A stretch of 64,000 bases of DNA from Erwinia pyri (GTDB lineage: Bacteria > Pseudomonadota > Gammaproteobacteria > Enterobacterales > Enterobacteriaceae). Shown here piece by piece: positions 19,606 to 30,915 of the stretch (position 1 is the first letter of the stretch; every line of letters begins with the position of its first letter). The notes under the pieces are model-generated. The model saw nothing but the letters and a program-made list of their open reading frames with translations. It was not told where the DNA came from and did no database searches. The position numbers and the translations under genes were made by a program. The stretch is from NCBI RefSeq assembly GCF_030758455.1, contig NZ_CP132353.1:4278001-4342000 (forward strand), written 5' to 3'.

Positions 19606-20898
19606 ATGAGCAAAACACACTTAACTGAACAGAAGTTTTCCGACTTCGCCCTGCACCCTCAGGTGATTGAAGCCCTTGAAACTAAAGGGTTTCATAACTG
19701 CACGCCGATTCAGGCGCTGGCATTACCTTTCACGCTCTCAGGGCGTGATGTAGCGGGACAGGCGCAAACCGGTACCGGGAAAACGATGGCGTTTCTGACG
19801 TCAACGTTCCATCATCTTCTTTCTCACCCTGCACCAGAAGGGCGTCAGGTGAATCAGCCGCGTGCGCTGATCCTCGCCCCGACCCGTGAATTAGCGGTGC
19901 AGATTCATGCCGATGCGGAACCGCTGACGCAAGCCACCGGCCTCAAGCTCGGTCTGGCTTACGGCGGCGACGGTTATGATAAACAGCTGAAAGTGCTGGA
20001 GAGCGGCGTAGACATTCTGATCGGCACCACGGGTCGCCTGATCGATTACGCCAAACAGAATCACGTTAATCTTGGCGCCATTCAGGTGGTGGTGCTCGAT
20101 GAAGCGGATCGCATGTTCGATCTGGGCTTTATCAAAGATATCCGCTGGCTGTTCCGTCGTATGCCGGCAGCGAATCAGCGTTTAAACATGCTCTTCTCCG
20201 CCACGCTCTCTTTCCGGGTTCGTGAATTGGCATTTGAAAACATGAACAATGCCGAATATGTGGAAGTGGAGCCAGAGCAGAAAACCGGCCACCGCATCAA
20301 AGAAGAGCTGTTCTATCCTTCTAATGAAGAAAAAATGCGCCTTCTGCAAACCTTGCTGGAAGAAGAGTGGCCGGATCGCGCCATTATCTTCGCCAACACC
20401 AAACACCGTTGTGAAGATATCTGGGGCCATCTGGCTGCGGATGGTCATCGTGTCGGGCTGTTGACCGGTGATGTGGCTCAGAAAAAACGTCTGCGTATTC
20501 TGGACGACTTCACTAAAGGGGATCTGGATATCCTGGTCGCGACTGACGTTGCCGCCCGTGGTCTGCATATTCCAGCCGTGACGCACGTCTTTAACTACGA
20601 CTTACCGGACGATCGTGAAGATTACGTTCACCGTATTGGTCGTACCGGGCGTGCTGGCGCCAACGGGCACTCAATCAGCCTCGCCTGCGAAGAGTACGCG
20701 TTGAATCTGCCCGCTATCGAAGAGTATATCGGCCACAGCATTACCGTAAGCCGTTACAACAGCGATGCGCTGATGAGTGACCTGCCGCCAGCGAAACGGT
20801 TAACCCGCAGTCGCTCCGGCACCGGTCCTCGTCGCGGCGGCAACAACAATCGCCGCAGCGGTGCGCCACGCAACAATAACCGCAAACGTTCAGGTTAA
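19606..20898 (+). CDS. rhlB: ATP-dependent RNA helicase RhlB (degradosome)
   Basis: RhlB unwinds RNA for PNPase in the RNase E degradosome. The 430-residue DEAD-box protein has the Q motif ([11 protein letters not shown]...[10 protein letters not shown]), Walker A AQTGTGKT at 53-60, PTRELA, DEAD in [16 protein letters not shown] in LFSATLS, and [10 protein letters not shown] near 370. The C-terminus is basic and Arg/Gly/Asn-rich ([11 protein letters not shown]...), fitting RNA contact. The start [18 protein letters not shown] is conserved, but no good Shine-Dalgarno precedes it. Divergent from trxA; gppA follows 7 bases downstream. Confidence 0.98.
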   Translation: MSKTHLTEQKFSDFALHPQVIEALETKGFHNCTPIQALALPFTLSGRDVAGQAQTGTGKTMAFLTSTFHHLLSHPAPEGRQVNQPRALILAPTRELAVQIHADAEPLTQATGLKLGLAYGGDGYDKQLKVLESGVDILIGTTGRLIDYAKQNHVNLGAIQVVVLDEADRMFDLGFIKDIRWLFRRMPAANQRLNMLFSATLSFRVRELAFENMNNAEYVEVEPEQKTGHRIKEELFYPSNEEKMRLLQTLLEEEWPDRAIIFANTKHRCEDIWGHLAADGHRVGLLTGDVAQKKRLRILDDFTKGDLDILVATDVAARGLHIPAVTHVFNYDLPDDREDYVHRIGRTGRAGANGHSISLACEEYALNLPAIEEYIGHSITVSRYNSDALMSDLPPAKRLTRSRSGTGPRRGGNNNRRSGAPRNNNRKRSG

Positions 20899-20905
20899 GG
20901 CTGCC

Positions 20906-22390
20906 ATGCTGAGCGCGTCATCACTCTATGCTGCTATCGATCTGGGATCGAACAGTTTTCATATGTTGGTGGTGCGCGAGGTTGCCGGCACCATCCAGAC
21001 CGTGGCGCGCATTAAGCGCAAAGTGCGTCTGGCGGCTGGCCTGGATAGCGAAAGTCATCTCTCTGATGAGGCGATGGAGCGAGGCTGGCAATGCCTGCGG
21101 CTGTTCTCAGAGCAGCTGCAGGATATCCCCGCAGAACAAATTCGCGTTGTAGCCACCGCCACGCTCAGGCTCGCGGCAAATGCAGGAACCTTCCTGCAAA
21201 CCGCTCAGCAAATTCTTGGTTCTGCCATAAATGTAATCAGCGGTGAAGAAGAAGCACGGCTGATTTATCAGGGCGTAGCGCACACCACCGGTGGGTCAGA
21301 TAAAAGGCTGGTCGTCGATATTGGCGGCGGCAGCACGGAACTGGTGACCGGCAGCGGTTCGCAAACCACCTCTCTTTTCAGCCTGTCGATGGGCTGTGTA
21401 ACCTGGCTGGAGCGCTATTTTGGCGATCGTCATCTGGGAAAAGAGAATTTCGAACAGGCTGAACAGGCCGCCCGGACGATGATTCGCCCGATCGCTGCGC
21501 AGCTGCGCGCGCACGGCTGGCAGGTCTGCGTCGGCGCCTCCGGCACGGTGCAGGCGCTGCAGGAGATCATGATGGCTCAGGGCATGGATGAACGTATCAC
21601 CCTGAGTAAACTGCAGCAGCTAAAGCAGCGTGCCATTCAGTGCGGCAAGCTGGAAGAACTGGAGATCGAAGGGCTGACGCTGGAGCGGGCGCTGGTTTTC
21701 CCCAGCGGCTTGTCGATTCTGATTGCCATTTTCACCGAACTGAGTATCAGCAGTATGACGCTGGCAGGCGGCGCGCTGCGTGAAGGGCTGGTGTATGGCA
21801 TGCTGCATTTGCCGGTGGATCGGGATATCCGCAACCGCACGCTGCACAATATCCAGCGCCGTTTTAATATTGATGCGGAACAGGCCGAGCGCGTGCGCCT
21901 CCTTGCAGAGAGTTTTGTCCGTCAGGTAAGCCAGAGCTGGAAGCTGGATGAACGCTGTCGCGAGCTGCTGGACAGCGCCTGTCTGATGCATGAAATTGGC
22001 CTCAGCGTGGATTTCAAACAGGCGCCGCAGCACGCCGCCTATTTAATCCGTCATCTCGACCTTCCTGGCTTTACCCCCGCACAGAAAAAACTACTGGCTA
22101 CCCTGCTGCAAAATCAGGTGAACAGCATCGATCTGGCATTACTCAGCCAGCAAAATGCCGTTCCTCCGCGGATGGCGGAAAGACTGTGCCGGTTGCTGCG
22201 GCTGGCCATTATTTTCTCAAGCCGCAGGCGGGATGACACCCTGCCCGCCGTGCGGCTGCATGCTGATGATGATGCATTACATGTGACGTTACCGGCTGGC
22301 TGGCTGGAGGTGCATCCGTTGAGGGCTGAGCTGCTGGAGCAGGAGTGTCACTGGCAGAGCTATGTGCACTGGCCGCTGACCGTTGGCTGA
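20906..22390 (+). CDS. gppA: Guanosine-5'-triphosphate,3'-diphosphate pyrophosphatase
   Basis: GppA removes the 5' phosphate of pppGpp to make ppGpp and also acts as an exopolyphosphatase. The 494-residue Ppx/GppA-family protein has [17 protein letters not shown] at the N-terminus and [14 protein letters not shown]. The phosphate-binding [12 protein letters not shown] (about 135-146) follows, then a C-terminal HD-like helical domain ([14 protein letters not shown] motif, here [10 protein letters not shown]). I chose the ATG at 20906, 7 bases after rhlB with AAGG upstream, because [14 protein letters not shown] aligns with family N-termini. An earlier ATG at 20861 lies inside rhlB. Likely co-transcribed with rhlB. 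Confidence 0.95.
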   Translation: MLSASSLYAAIDLGSNSFHMLVVREVAGTIQTVARIKRKVRLAAGLDSESHLSDEAMERGWQCLRLFSEQLQDIPAEQIRVVATATLRLAANAGTFLQTAQQILGSAINVISGEEEARLIYQGVAHTTGGSDKRLVVDIGGGSTELVTGSGSQTTSLFSLSMGCVTWLERYFGDRHLGKENFEQAEQAARTMIRPIAAQLRAHGWQVCVGASGTVQALQEIMMAQGMDERITLSKLQQLKQRAIQCGKLEELEIEGLTLERALVFPSGLSILIAIFTELSISSMTLAGGALREGLVYGMLHLPVDRDIRNRTLHNIQRRFNIDAEQAERVRLLAESFVRQVSQSWKLDERCRELLDSACLMHEIGLSVDFKQAPQHAAYLIRHLDLPGFTPAQKKLLATLLQNQVNSIDLALLSQQNAVPPRMAERLCRLLRLAIIFSSRRRDDTLPAVRLHADDDALHVTLPAGWLEVHPLRAELLEQECHWQSYVHWPLTVG

Positions 22391-22424
22391 AGCGCCTGAT
22401 AAAACCCCGCCTGGCGGCAGGCAG

Positions 22425-22448
22425 TAAAAAAGGGCCTGTGGCCCTTTT
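22425..22448. terminator. Bidirectional terminator between gppA and rep
   Basis: AAAAGGGCC-TGT-GGCCCTTTT has A and T runs on both sides, so it can serve both convergent genes. Confidence 0.88.
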
Positions 22449-22470
22449 ATTTCGTACAAAACCAGCGTGC

Positions 22471-24492
22471 TTATCTGCTTTTCGCCTTTTCCAGCATCGC
22501 CTTCAGGTTAGCCACGCGGCTCTGCCCCGTCTGCATCCGCTCCTGGGCGCTGACTACCTTACGCTCGCTTTCCCATTTTAGATCATCCTGCGGCAGCTCC
22601 AGCAGGAAACGGCTCGGCTCAGGACGGATCACCTCACCATACTGACGGCGCTCGCGACATAAAGAAAACGTCAGCTCCTTACGCGCACGGGTAATGCCCA
22701 CGTAAGCCAGTCTGCGCTCCTCCTCCACGTTATTCTCATCAATGCTGCTCTGATGCGGCAGCAATCCTTCTTCCATACCGACCAGATAGACGTAGGGAAA
22801 CTCCAGCCCTTTCGACGCGTGCAGCGTCATCAACTGAACCTGATCTGCATCTTCCTCGCTTTCACCGCGTTCCATCATGTCGCGCAGCGTAAAGCGCGTC
22901 ACCACCTGAGTCAGCGTCATCGGCTCATCAATGTCGCTGCCTTCCAGCATCTCCGTCATCCACTGGAACAGCGTGTTGACGTTCTTCATGCGCATCTCAG
23001 CCGCTTTCGGGCTGGCAGAGGTTTCAAACAGCCAGCTCTCATAATCCACGCCACGGATCAGGTCCCGTACTGCAGCCACCGGCTCACGCTCGGCCAGGTG
23101 CGCCACCTCCTGAAGCCAGAAGGTAAAACGCTGGAGTGATTCCAGGCCGCGGCCGGAAAGCGTCTGTCCCAACCCCATATCAAAACTGGCAGTGAACAGG
23201 CTTTTATTTCGCTGCATGGCCCATTCGCCCAGCTTCTGCAGCGTCGCGGGGCCAATCTCGCGCCGGGGTGTGTTCACGATGCGCATAAAAGCGCTGTCAT
23301 CATTAGGGTTGGTCAGAACGCGCAGGTAGGCCAGCAGATCCTTGATTTCCGGTCTGGAGAAGAACGAGGTCCCCCCGGAAATGCGATAAGGAATGCGGTT
23401 CTGCATCAGCATCTTTTCAAAAACCCGCGACTGGTGATTGCCACGATAAAGAATGGCGTAATCCTTGTACTGGGTCTTATTAATAAAGTGGTGGGCTATC
23501 AGCTCGCCGGTCACACGCTCGGCTTCGTGATCCTCATGATTTGCCGTCACCACTTTCAGCTCGGCGCCGTAACCCAGTTCCGAAAAGAGCCGCTTCTCAA
23601 ACACATGAGGGTTATTGGCAATCAGGATATTGGCCGCTTTCAGAATGCGCTCTGATGAGCGGTAGTTCTGCTCAAGTTTGATCACCTGCAGCGCGGGAAA
23701 ATCTTCCTTTAGCAGCACAAGATTTTGCGGCCGCGCGCCGCGCCAGGAGTAGATAGACTGATCGTCATCTCCTACCACGGTAAAGCGGGCACGGGAACCC
23801 ACCAGCAGTTTCACCAGCTCGTACTGGCTGGTGTTGGTATCCTGATATTCATCCACCAGCAGGTAACGGATGCGCTGCTGCCACCTTTCCCGCACCTCCA
23901 GGTTGCGCTGGAAAAGCAGCGTTGGCAGTAGAATCAGATCGTCGAAGTCGAGCACGTTGCAGGACTTCAGGTGTTTGTCATACAGCCCGTAGCAATGAGC
24001 GAAAAGTTTATCTCTTTCCGACTGGGCGCCTGCAGCCGCGCGGGCTGGATCCATCAGATCGTTTTTCCAGTTAGAGATCGTCGAAATCAGCTGTTGCAGC
24101 AGATTTTTATCGTTCTCCAGCCACTCTTCGGTCAGATCTTTCAGCAGCGCCAGCTGATCCTGGTCGTCAAACAACGAGAAGTTGGATTTCATCCCCAGAG
24201 CTGCATATTCACGTTTGATGATCTCCAGCCCCAGCGTATGGAAGGTTGAAATCATTAAACCACGCGCCTCTTTGCGCCCCAGCGTTTGCGCCACGCGCTC
24301 TTTCATCTCTCGCGAGGCTTTATTGGTAAAGGTTACCGCCGCAATATGCCGGGCCTGGTAACCACATTCACGGATCAGGTGCGCTATTTTATTGGTGATC
24401 ACGCGCGTTTTGCCCGACCCCGCACCGGCCAGTACCAGACAGGGTCCGGTAACGAATTCGACGGCATGTTGTTGGCCAGGATTCAGACGCAT
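22471..24492 (-). CDS. rep: ATP-dependent DNA helicase Rep
   Basis: Rep is a 3'-5' superfamily 1A helicase that clears proteins ahead of replication forks and helps restart. The 673-residue protein has Walker A AGAGSGKT at 22-29, [28 protein letters not shown] (about 214-227), [21 protein letters not shown], and the C-terminal motifs [15 protein letters not shown] and [10 protein letters not shown]. The starting [14 protein letters not shown] is Rep-like; UvrD starts differently and is longer. Its neighbours gppA and ppiC/ilvC match E. coli. It is divergent from ppiC. Confidence 0.98.
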   Translation of the reverse strand: MRLNPGQQHAVEFVTGPCLVLAGAGSGKTRVITNKIAHLIRECGYQARHIAAVTFTNKASREMKERVAQTLGRKEARGLMISTFHTLGLEIIKREYAALGMKSNFSLFDDQDQLALLKDLTEEWLENDKNLLQQLISTISNWKNDLMDPARAAAGAQSERDKLFAHCYGLYDKHLKSCNVLDFDDLILLPTLLFQRNLEVRERWQQRIRYLLVDEYQDTNTSQYELVKLLVGSRARFTVVGDDDQSIYSWRGARPQNLVLLKEDFPALQVIKLEQNYRSSERILKAANILIANNPHVFEKRLFSELGYGAELKVVTANHEDHEAERVTGELIAHHFINKTQYKDYAILYRGNHQSRVFEKMLMQNRIPYRISGGTSFFSRPEIKDLLAYLRVLTNPNDDSAFMRIVNTPRREIGPATLQKLGEWAMQRNKSLFTASFDMGLGQTLSGRGLESLQRFTFWLQEVAHLAEREPVAAVRDLIRGVDYESWLFETSASPKAAEMRMKNVNTLFQWMTEMLEGSDIDEPMTLTQVVTRFTLRDMMERGESEEDADQVQLMTLHASKGLEFPYVYLVGMEEGLLPHQSSIDENNVEEERRLAYVGITRARKELTFSLCRERRQYGEVIRPEPSRFLLELPQDDLKWESERKVVSAQERMQTGQSRVANLKAMLEKAKSR

Positions 24493-24581
24493 AGGGAAGT
24501 CGCTCGATGAAATGACAGAAGGAAAGAGAAATTCAGCGTGGTAGTATAGCCAGCAGCATCCATACGACTCAAGGTACGATC

Positions 24582-24863
24582 ATGGCAAAAACCGCAGCAG
24601 CACTCCATATCCTTGTAAAGGAAGAGAAACAGGCGCAGGAGATTCTGGCTCAGCTGGAACAGGGCGCAGATTTTGAGAAACTGGCCAAAAAGCACTCCAC
24701 CTGCCCTTCGGGCAAGAAAGGCGGCCACTTAGGCGAGTTCAAACAGGGTGCAATGGTACCCGCTTTCGATAAAGTGGTGTTTTCCTGCCCGCTTCTGGTG
24801 CCTTACGGCCCACTGCATACCCAGTTCGGTTATCACGTGATTAAAGTGTTGTACCGCAACTAA
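24582..24863 (+). CDS. ppiC: Parvulin-type peptidyl-prolyl isomerase C
   Basis: PpiC is a small cytoplasmic prolyl isomerase. The 93-residue protein is a single rotamase domain without signal peptide: [15 protein letters not shown] (active-site His), [16 protein letters not shown], and the C-terminal [14 protein letters not shown]. This length is typical of parvulin. It stands alone between rep and ilvC and is closed by a strong terminator. Confidence 0.97.
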   Translation: MAKTAAALHILVKEEKQAQEILAQLEQGADFEKLAKKHSTCPSGKKGGHLGEFKQGAMVPAFDKVVFSCPLLVPYGPLHTQFGYHVIKVLYRN

Positions 24864-24881
24864 GTAGTGTGCAGACGAAAG

Positions 24882-24907
24882 AAAAGAGCGGAATTCCGCT
24901 CTTTTTT
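24882..24907. terminator. Bidirectional terminator between ppiC and ilvC
   Basis: AAAAGAGCGG-AATT-CCGCTCTTTTTT, a 10-bp stem usable from both convergent genes. Confidence 0.9.
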
Positions 24908-24930
24908 ATTTCAGGCCGGACACGCCGCTA

Positions 24931-26409
24931 TCAGCCTGCTACAGCGATACGCTTCATGTCGGTCATGTAGCCACGCAGTTTACGACCAACGGTTTCGATT
25001 GGGTGATGGCGAATCGCTTCATTGACGTCGCGCAGCTGCGCGTTATCAATATCAGTTGAAGTAGCCTTCTCTTTGCCCAGATCGCCCGGCTGCAGGGTAG
25101 TCATGAACTCTTTCAGCAGCGGAACGGCCGCATAAGAGAACAGGTAGTTACCGTATTCAGCCGTGTCGGAAATCACCACGTTCATCTCATACAGACGCTT
25201 ACGGGCGATGGTGTTGGCAATCAGCGGCAGCTCGTGCAGTGATTCGTAGTAAGCAGACTCTTCAATAATGCCCGCAGCCACCATGGTTTCAAACGCCAGC
25301 TCAACGCCCGCCTTCACCATGGCAATCATCACTACGCCTTCATCGAAGTAATCCTGCTCGGCAATTTTACCTTCAAACTGCGGTGCCGTTTCAAAGGCGG
25401 TTTTACCGGTCTCTTCACGCCAGCCCAGCAGTTTTTTATCATCATTTGCCCAGTCAGCCATCATGCCGGAGGAGAATTCGCCGGAGATAATGTCATCCAT
25501 ATGCTTCTGGAACAGCGGAGCCATGATGGTTTTCAGCTGCTCGGAGAGCGCATACGCACGAACTTTCGCCGGGTTAGAGAGGCGATCCATCATCAGGGTA
25601 ATGCCACCCTGCTTCAGCGCCTCGGTCACGGTTTCCCAGCCGAACTGGATCAGTTTTTCGGCATAAGCGGGGTCGGTCCCTTCCGCTACCAGCTTGTCGA
25701 AGCAGAGCAAGGAACCAGCCTGCAACATGCCGCACAGAATAGTCTGCTCGCCCATCAGGTCAGATTTCACTTCTGCCACGAAGGAGGACTCCAGCACGCC
25801 GGCACGATGACCACCGGTCGCTGCGGCCCAGGCTTTGGCAATCGCCATGCCTTCGCCTTTTGGATCGTTTTCCGGGTGAACCGCAATCAGCGTCGGCACG
25901 CCGAAGCCACGCTTGTACTCTTCACGCACTTCGGTGCCCGGGCACTTCGGCGCAACCATTACCACGGTGATATCTTTACGAACCTGCTCGCCCACTTCAA
26001 CGATGTTGAAGCCGTGAGAGTAACCCAGCGCTGCGCCCTCTTTCATCAACGGCTGAACAGCCTGCACTACCGCGGTGTGCTGCTTGTCCGGCGTCAGGTT
26101 AACTACCAGATCGGCCTGCGGGATCAGCTCTTCATAAGTCCCTACTTTGAAACCATTTTCAGTAGCTTTACGCCATGAAGCGCGTTTTTCAGCGATCGCT
26201 TCAGCGCGCAGGGCATACGCGATATCCAGACCGGAGTCGCGCATGTTAAGCCCCTGATTCAGGCCCTGAGCACCACAACCAACGATGACGACTTTTTTCC
26301 CTTTCAGGTAGCTTGCTTCGTCAGCAAATTCTTCACGTGACATGAAGCGACATTTACCTAATTGCGCCAGCTGATTGCGCAGGTTCAAAGTATTGAAATA
26401 GTTAGCCAT
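24931..26409 (-). CDS. ilvC: Ketol-acid reductoisomerase (NADP+), class II
   Basis: IlvC converts acetolactate and acetohydroxybutyrate to the dihydroxy acids of valine and isoleucine synthesis, using NADPH and Mg2+. The 492-residue length marks the class II enterobacterial form with a duplicated C-terminal domain. The NADPH site [18 protein letters not shown] (about 40-60) and [16 protein letters not shown] are visible. The start is [14 protein letters not shown] with ACGGAG upstream; an upstream in-frame Met 19 codons earlier lies in the promoter region and is rejected. It is divergent from ilvY, its activator. Confidence 0.98.
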   Translation of the reverse strand: MANYFNTLNLRNQLAQLGKCRFMSREEFADEASYLKGKKVVIVGCGAQGLNQGLNMRDSGLDIAYALRAEAIAEKRASWRKATENGFKVGTYEELIPQADLVVNLTPDKQHTAVVQAVQPLMKEGAALGYSHGFNIVEVGEQVRKDITVVMVAPKCPGTEVREEYKRGFGVPTLIAVHPENDPKGEGMAIAKAWAAATGGHRAGVLESSFVAEVKSDLMGEQTILCGMLQAGSLLCFDKLVAEGTDPAYAEKLIQFGWETVTEALKQGGITLMMDRLSNPAKVRAYALSEQLKTIMAPLFQKHMDDIISGEFSSGMMADWANDDKKLLGWREETGKTAFETAPQFEGKIAEQDYFDEGVVMIAMVKAGVELAFETMVAAGIIEESAYYESLHELPLIANTIARKRLYEMNVVISDTAEYGNYLFSYAAVPLLKEFMTTLQPGDLGKEKATSTDIDNAQLRDVNEAIRHHPIETVGRKLRGYMTDMKRIAVAG

Positions 26410-26569
26410 GGAAACTCCGTAGTTGGGTCGGACTTTTATCTGGTGATGAGTCATGACGCTGCTCACCCTGAATAATTCCTATCATATGACAGGAAACGCA
26501 TTGCTTAAATTGATATATTAACAACGTGATATTGCAAGAACTGCAACGCAAAAATGAGGCCTGTAGCGC
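26410..26569. promoter_or_regulatory. ilvC-ilvY divergent control region
   Basis: IlvY binds here and activates ilvC with acetolactate while repressing itself. A clear LysR-type inverted repeat TTGC-N7-GCAA lies at 26532-26546, close to the ilvY start. TATGAT on the minus strand near 26483-26488 is the likely ilvC -10, with no good -35, as expected for an activator-dependent promoter. Confidence 0.6.
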
Positions 26570-27451
26570 ATGGATTTACGTGACCTGAAACTGTTCCTTC
26601 ACCTGGCCGAAAGCCGCCACTTCGGCCGTAGCGCACGAGCAATGCATGTCAGCCCCTCCACCCTTTCGCGCCAGATACAGCGCCTTGAAGAGGATCTGGG
26701 CCAGGCGTTATTCCTGCGTGACAACCGGACAGTTACGCTCACCGATGCCGGGGAACAGCTTCGCCAGTTTGCGCAGCACACGCTTTTGCAGTACCAGCAG
26801 CTGCTCCATTCGATTGGCCAGAACGGCCCCTCGCTCAGCGGGGAGCTTCGCCTGTTCTGTTCAGTGACGGCGGCTTACAGTCATTTGCCGCCGATCCTTG
26901 ACCGGTTTCGTGCTGAACATCCGCTGGTAGAGATCAAACTCACCACCGGCGATGCGGCTGATGCGGTGGAGAAGGTCCAGAGTGCCGAAGCCGATATTGC
27001 CATTGCCGGCAGGCCGGAAACGCTTCCTGCCAGTATAGGTTTTACGCCGATTGGACTGATCCCACTGGTCCTGATTGCCCCGGCTCTGCCTTGTCCCGTT
27101 CGTACCCAGGCTACTCAGCCAGAACCGGACTGGTCAGAGATCCCGTTTATTCTGCCGGATCAGGGGCCTGCGCGGCAGCGCATCGATCTCTGGTTCCGCC
27201 GTCGGCGTATCCCCAATCCGCTGATTTACGCCACGGTGTCGGGTCATGAGGCAATAGTGTCGATGGTGGCGTTGGGTTGTGGCATTGCGCTGCTGCCGGA
27301 TGTGGTGCTGGAGAACAGCCCGGAACCGATTCGTAACCGCATTCTTGAACTGGATAACGTGGAGATGGTGGCCCCGTTTGAGCTTGGCGTTTGCGTACAA
27401 AAAAAGCGGCTCAATGAGCCGCTTATTGATGCCTTCTGGTCACTGATGTAG
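26570..27451 (+). CDS. ilvY: LysR-type activator of ilvC
   Basis: The 293-residue LysR-family protein has an N-terminal winged helix-turn-helix (LKLFLHLAESRHFGRSARAMHVSPSTLSRQIQ, with the recognition helix near 28-48). A PBP-like inducer domain follows (about 90-290). IlvY responds to acetolactate and acetohydroxybutyrate. Its place head-to-head with ilvC fixes the name. It ends exactly against ilvA: the two stop codons abut as TAGCTA, with no spacer. Confidence 0.97.
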   Translation: MDLRDLKLFLHLAESRHFGRSARAMHVSPSTLSRQIQRLEEDLGQALFLRDNRTVTLTDAGEQLRQFAQHTLLQYQQLLHSIGQNGPSLSGELRLFCSVTAAYSHLPPILDRFRAEHPLVEIKLTTGDAADAVEKVQSAEADIAIAGRPETLPASIGFTPIGLIPLVLIAPALPCPVRTQATQPEPDWSEIPFILPDQGPARQRIDLWFRRRRIPNPLIYATVSGHEAIVSMVALGCGIALLPDVVLENSPEPIRNRILELDNVEMVAPFELGVCVQKKRLNEPLIDAFWSLM

Positions 27452-28996
27452 CTAACCTGCCAGGAAGAAACTGAATGCCGGGTTATCGGTTTCGTCATGG
27501 AAATCATAACCCAGCGCCTGCAGATGCTCTTCAAACTGCGGTTCGCTCTCGCTCAGTTCAAATCCTGCCAGCACCCGGCCATAATCGGTGCCGTGGCTGC
27601 GATAGTGAAACAGGGAAATGTTCCAGTGCGTGCCGAGCGTTTGCAGGAAGCGTAGCAGCGCACCCGGCGCTTCAGGAAACTCAAAGCTGAACAGGCGTTC
27701 ACGCAGCGGCTTGGAGGGACGTCCACCCACCATATAGCGCACATGCAGCTTGGCCATTTCGTCATCGGAGAGGTCAACAACTTTATAACCGCCCTCATCC
27801 AGCAGCGACAGGATCTCACCCCGCTCTTCAAGGCCACGCGTCAGACGCACGCCGACAAAAATGCAGGCGTTGTCGGCATTAGCGTAACGGTAATTGAACT
27901 CGGTGACGGAACGGCCGCCCAGCAGCTGACAAAATTTCAGGAAGCTGCCTTTCTGCTCTGGAATAGTGACGGCCAGCAGCGCCTCTCGCTGTTCTCCCAG
28001 CTCGCAGCGTTCAGACACGTAGCGTAAACCGTGGAAGTTTACGTTCGCTCCTGAAAGCACATGCGCCAGACGCTCTCCCTGGATCTGATGCTGCTGAATA
28101 TATTTTTTCATCCCGGCCAGCGCCAGCGCGCCCGAAGGTTCTGCCACCGCCCGGACATCCTCAAACAGATCTTTCATCGCCGCACAGATAGCATCGCTGT
28201 CCACGGTGATGATGTCATCCAGATATTCCTGGCACAGACGGAAGGTTTCGTTGCCGATGCGCTTTACCGCCACACCTTCGGCAAACAGCCCGACGCGCGG
28301 CAAATCGACAGGATGTCCCGCTTCCAGTGCTGCTTTCAGGCAGGCGGAATCTTCAGCTTCTACCGCGATCACTTTAATCTGCGGCATCAGCTGTTTGATC
28401 AGCACCGCAACGCCAGCCGCCAGGCCACCGCCGCCCACGGGAACAAATACCCGATCAAGATGGGCATCCTGCTGCAACAGCTCCATCGCCAGCGTGCCCT
28501 GCCCGGCAATCACCATCGGATGATCAAAAGGCGGCACGAAAGTGTAGCCCCTGAGCTCCGCCAGTTCGATCGCTTTGGCTTTGGCTTCATCGAAATTAGC
28601 ACCAAACAGGAAGGTCTCACCGCCAAATGCCCTTACCGCATCCACTTTGATATCGGCAGTCGCTACTGGCATCACGATCAGCGATTTAATGCCTAACCGC
28701 GTTGCCGAAAGCGCCACACCCTGAGCATGGTTTCCAGCGGAAGCCGTAATCACTCCACGCGCTTTCTGCTCTTCATTCAGCGTTGAGATCATCGCATAAG
28801 CGCCACGCAGCTTGAAGCTGTGCACCGGCTGGCGATCCTCACGCTTGACCAAAATGGTATTGCCCAGACGGGAAGAGATCTTCTCCATCTTTTGCAACGG
28901 CGTAACCTGCGCCACTTCGTACACCGGCGAGCGGAGAACCGCCCGCAGATACTCCGCGCCGCAAGGCTCGGCGGGTAGCGGTTGAGACTCAGCCAT
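27452..28996 (-). CDS. ilvA: Threonine deaminase (threonine ammonia-lyase, biosynthetic)
   Basis: IlvA deaminates threonine to 2-oxobutyrate, the first step to isoleucine, and is inhibited by isoleucine and activated by valine. The 514-residue protein has a PLP catalytic domain (K62 in HSFKLRGAY; glycine loop VGGGGLAAG near 188) and two C-terminal ACT-like regulatory domains (about 325-514). It is the last gene of the ilvGMEDA operon, 5 bases after ilvD. Confidence 0.98.
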   Translation of the reverse strand: MAESQPLPAEPCGAEYLRAVLRSPVYEVAQVTPLQKMEKISSRLGNTILVKREDRQPVHSFKLRGAYAMISTLNEEQKARGVITASAGNHAQGVALSATRLGIKSLIVMPVATADIKVDAVRAFGGETFLFGANFDEAKAKAIELAELRGYTFVPPFDHPMVIAGQGTLAMELLQQDAHLDRVFVPVGGGGLAAGVAVLIKQLMPQIKVIAVEAEDSACLKAALEAGHPVDLPRVGLFAEGVAVKRIGNETFRLCQEYLDDIITVDSDAICAAMKDLFEDVRAVAEPSGALALAGMKKYIQQHQIQGERLAHVLSGANVNFHGLRYVSERCELGEQREALLAVTIPEQKGSFLKFCQLLGGRSVTEFNYRYANADNACIFVGVRLTRGLEERGEILSLLDEGGYKVVDLSDDEMAKLHVRYMVGGRPSKPLRERLFSFEFPEAPGALLRFLQTLGTHWNISLFHYRSHGTDYGRVLAGFELSESEPQFEEHLQALGYDFHDETDNPAFSFFLAG

Positions 28997-29001
28997 AATT
29001 G

Positions 29002-30852
29002 TTAGCCTCCCAGCTTGCTCTTGTCACGTACCGCGCCTTTGTCTGCGCTGGTTGCCAGTAAGGCATAAGCGCGCAGGGCATAGGAGACTTCACGCTCACG
29101 ACCGTGTGGCGTGTAAGCCTCGCTGCCACGGGCCTCCTCCTCTTCGCGACGGGCGTGCAGCTCGTTGTCCGGCACCTCCAGCTTGATGCCGCGATTAGGG
29201 ATATCGATGTCGATCATGTCGCCATCTTTCACCAGCGCAATAGTGCCGCCGCTGCCTGCTTCGGGTGACACGTGGCCGATGGAAAGCCCGGAAGTTCCGC
29301 CCGAGAAGCGACCGTCGGTGATCAGCGCACAGCTTTTACCCAGGCCCATCGATTTCAGATAGGTGGTTGGGTAGAGCATTTCCTGCATGCCCGGGCCGCC
29401 TTTAGGTCCTTCGTAACGGATAACGACCACATCACCCGCTACGACTTTATTACCCAGGATTGCGGCTACGGCATCGTCCTGGCTTTCATAAACTTTGGCC
29501 GGACCACGGAAGGTATGGCTCTCTTTTTCCACGCCCGCGGTTTTGACGATGCAGCCATCTTCCGCCATGTTGCCGTACAGCACCGCCAGACCACCATCCT
29601 GACTGAAAGCGAATTCACGCGAGCGAATACAGCCTTCCTGACGGTCATCATCCAGCGTCTCCCAGCGGCAGTCCTGCGAGAAGGCCTGCGTGGTGCGGAT
29701 CCCCGCAGGGCCAGCCCGGAACATCTTTTTCACATCTTCATTTTTGGTCAGCATGATGTCGTACTGATCCAGTGTTTCCTGCAGGCTGAGGCCCAGCACG
29801 TTACGCACGTCCTGATTCATCAGACCGGCACGGCTCAGCTCGCCCAGAATGCCGAACACGCCACCAGCGCGGTGAACGTCTTCCATATGGTATTTCGGCG
29901 TGCTTGGCGCCACTTTACAGAGGTGAGGCACCTTACGTGACAGGCGATCGATATCGGACATATTGAAGTCGATATCGCCTTCCAGCGCAGCGGCCAGCAG
30001 ATGCAGAACAGTGTTGGTGGAACCGCCCATAGCGATATCCAGCGTCATGGCGTTCTCAAAAGCGGCTTTATTAGCGATGCTGCGTGGCAGCGCCGTTTCA
30101 TCATCCTGCTGGTAATAACGTTTAGTCAGTTCAACGATACGCTTGCCGGCATTCAGGAACAGCTCTTTACGGTCCGCGTGGGTAGCCAGCAGCGAGCCGT
30201 TGCCCGGTTGCGAAAGGCCCAGCGCTTCGGTCAGACAGTTCATCGAGTTAGCGGTAAACATGCCGGAACAGGAGCCGCAGGTCGGGCAGGCTGAACGTTC
30301 AATCTGCTCGCTATCGGCATCACTGACATTAGGGTTTGCACCCTGAATCATCGCGTCTACCAGGTCCAGCTTAATGATTTTGTCGGAGAGCTTGGTTTTA
30401 CCCGCTTCCATCGGGCCGCCGGAGACGAAGATCACCGGAATATTCAGACGCAGGGAAGCCATCAGCATTCCCGGGGTGATTTTGTCGCAGTTGGAGATAC
30501 AGACCATGGCGTCAGCACAGTGAGCATTTACCATGTACTCGACGGAGTCCGCAATCAATTCACGCGACGGCAGAGAGTAAAGCATGCCGCCATGCCCCAT
30601 TGCGATCCCATCATCCACCGCAATGGTGTTGAACTCTTTTGCCACGCCGCCAGAAGCTTCAATCTGTTCGGCAACCAGCTTCCCCATATCACGCAGGTGA
30701 ACGTGGCCCGGGACGAACTGGGTAAAGGAGTTAACTACCGCAATGATTGGCTTGCCGAAATCATCATCGGTCATTCCGGTTGCGCGCCATAAGGCACGGG
30801 CGCCGGCCATATTGCGGCCATGGGTGGTGGTTGCGGAACGTAACTTAGGCAT
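29002..30852 (-). CDS. ilvD: Dihydroxy-acid dehydratase
   Basis: IlvD dehydrates dihydroxyisovalerate and dihydroxymethylvalerate to the 2-keto acids, using an iron-sulfur cluster. The 616-residue protein has [12 protein letters not shown] (about 119-130) and [15 protein letters not shown] (about 188-202), the cluster-binding cysteines. [19 protein letters not shown] near the C-terminus is also present. An ATG at 30858 lies one base from the GGAG ribosome site. The next in-frame ATG at 30852 has a 7-base spacing and matches the family start MPKxRSATT, so I use that. Confidence 0.98.
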   Translation of the reverse strand: MPKLRSATTTHGRNMAGARALWRATGMTDDDFGKPIIAVVNSFTQFVPGHVHLRDMGKLVAEQIEASGGVAKEFNTIAVDDGIAMGHGGMLYSLPSRELIADSVEYMVNAHCADAMVCISNCDKITPGMLMASLRLNIPVIFVSGGPMEAGKTKLSDKIIKLDLVDAMIQGANPNVSDADSEQIERSACPTCGSCSGMFTANSMNCLTEALGLSQPGNGSLLATHADRKELFLNAGKRIVELTKRYYQQDDETALPRSIANKAAFENAMTLDIAMGGSTNTVLHLLAAALEGDIDFNMSDIDRLSRKVPHLCKVAPSTPKYHMEDVHRAGGVFGILGELSRAGLMNQDVRNVLGLSLQETLDQYDIMLTKNEDVKKMFRAGPAGIRTTQAFSQDCRWETLDDDRQEGCIRSREFAFSQDGGLAVLYGNMAEDGCIVKTAGVEKESHTFRGPAKVYESQDDAVAAILGNKVVAGDVVVIRYEGPKGGPGMQEMLYPTTYLKSMGLGKSCALITDGRFSGGTSGLSIGHVSPEAGSGGTIALVKDGDMIDIDIPNRGIKLEVPDNELHARREEEEARGSEAYTPHGREREVSYALRAYALLATSADKGAVRDKSKLGG

Positions 30853-30878
30853 GCTCATACTCCAGAATCAGATAGTGC

Positions 30879-30900
30879 GCGGGCGTCATACGACGCCCGC
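30879..30900 (-). other. Perfect hairpin between ilvE and ilvD
   Basis: GCGGGCGTC-GTAT-GACGCCCGC, a 9-bp stem in the ilvE-ilvD spacer with no T-run on the transcribed strand. It is more likely an mRNA stability or processing element than a terminator. Confidence 0.6.
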
Positions 30901-30915
30901 TCAGGTATTTTTTTA

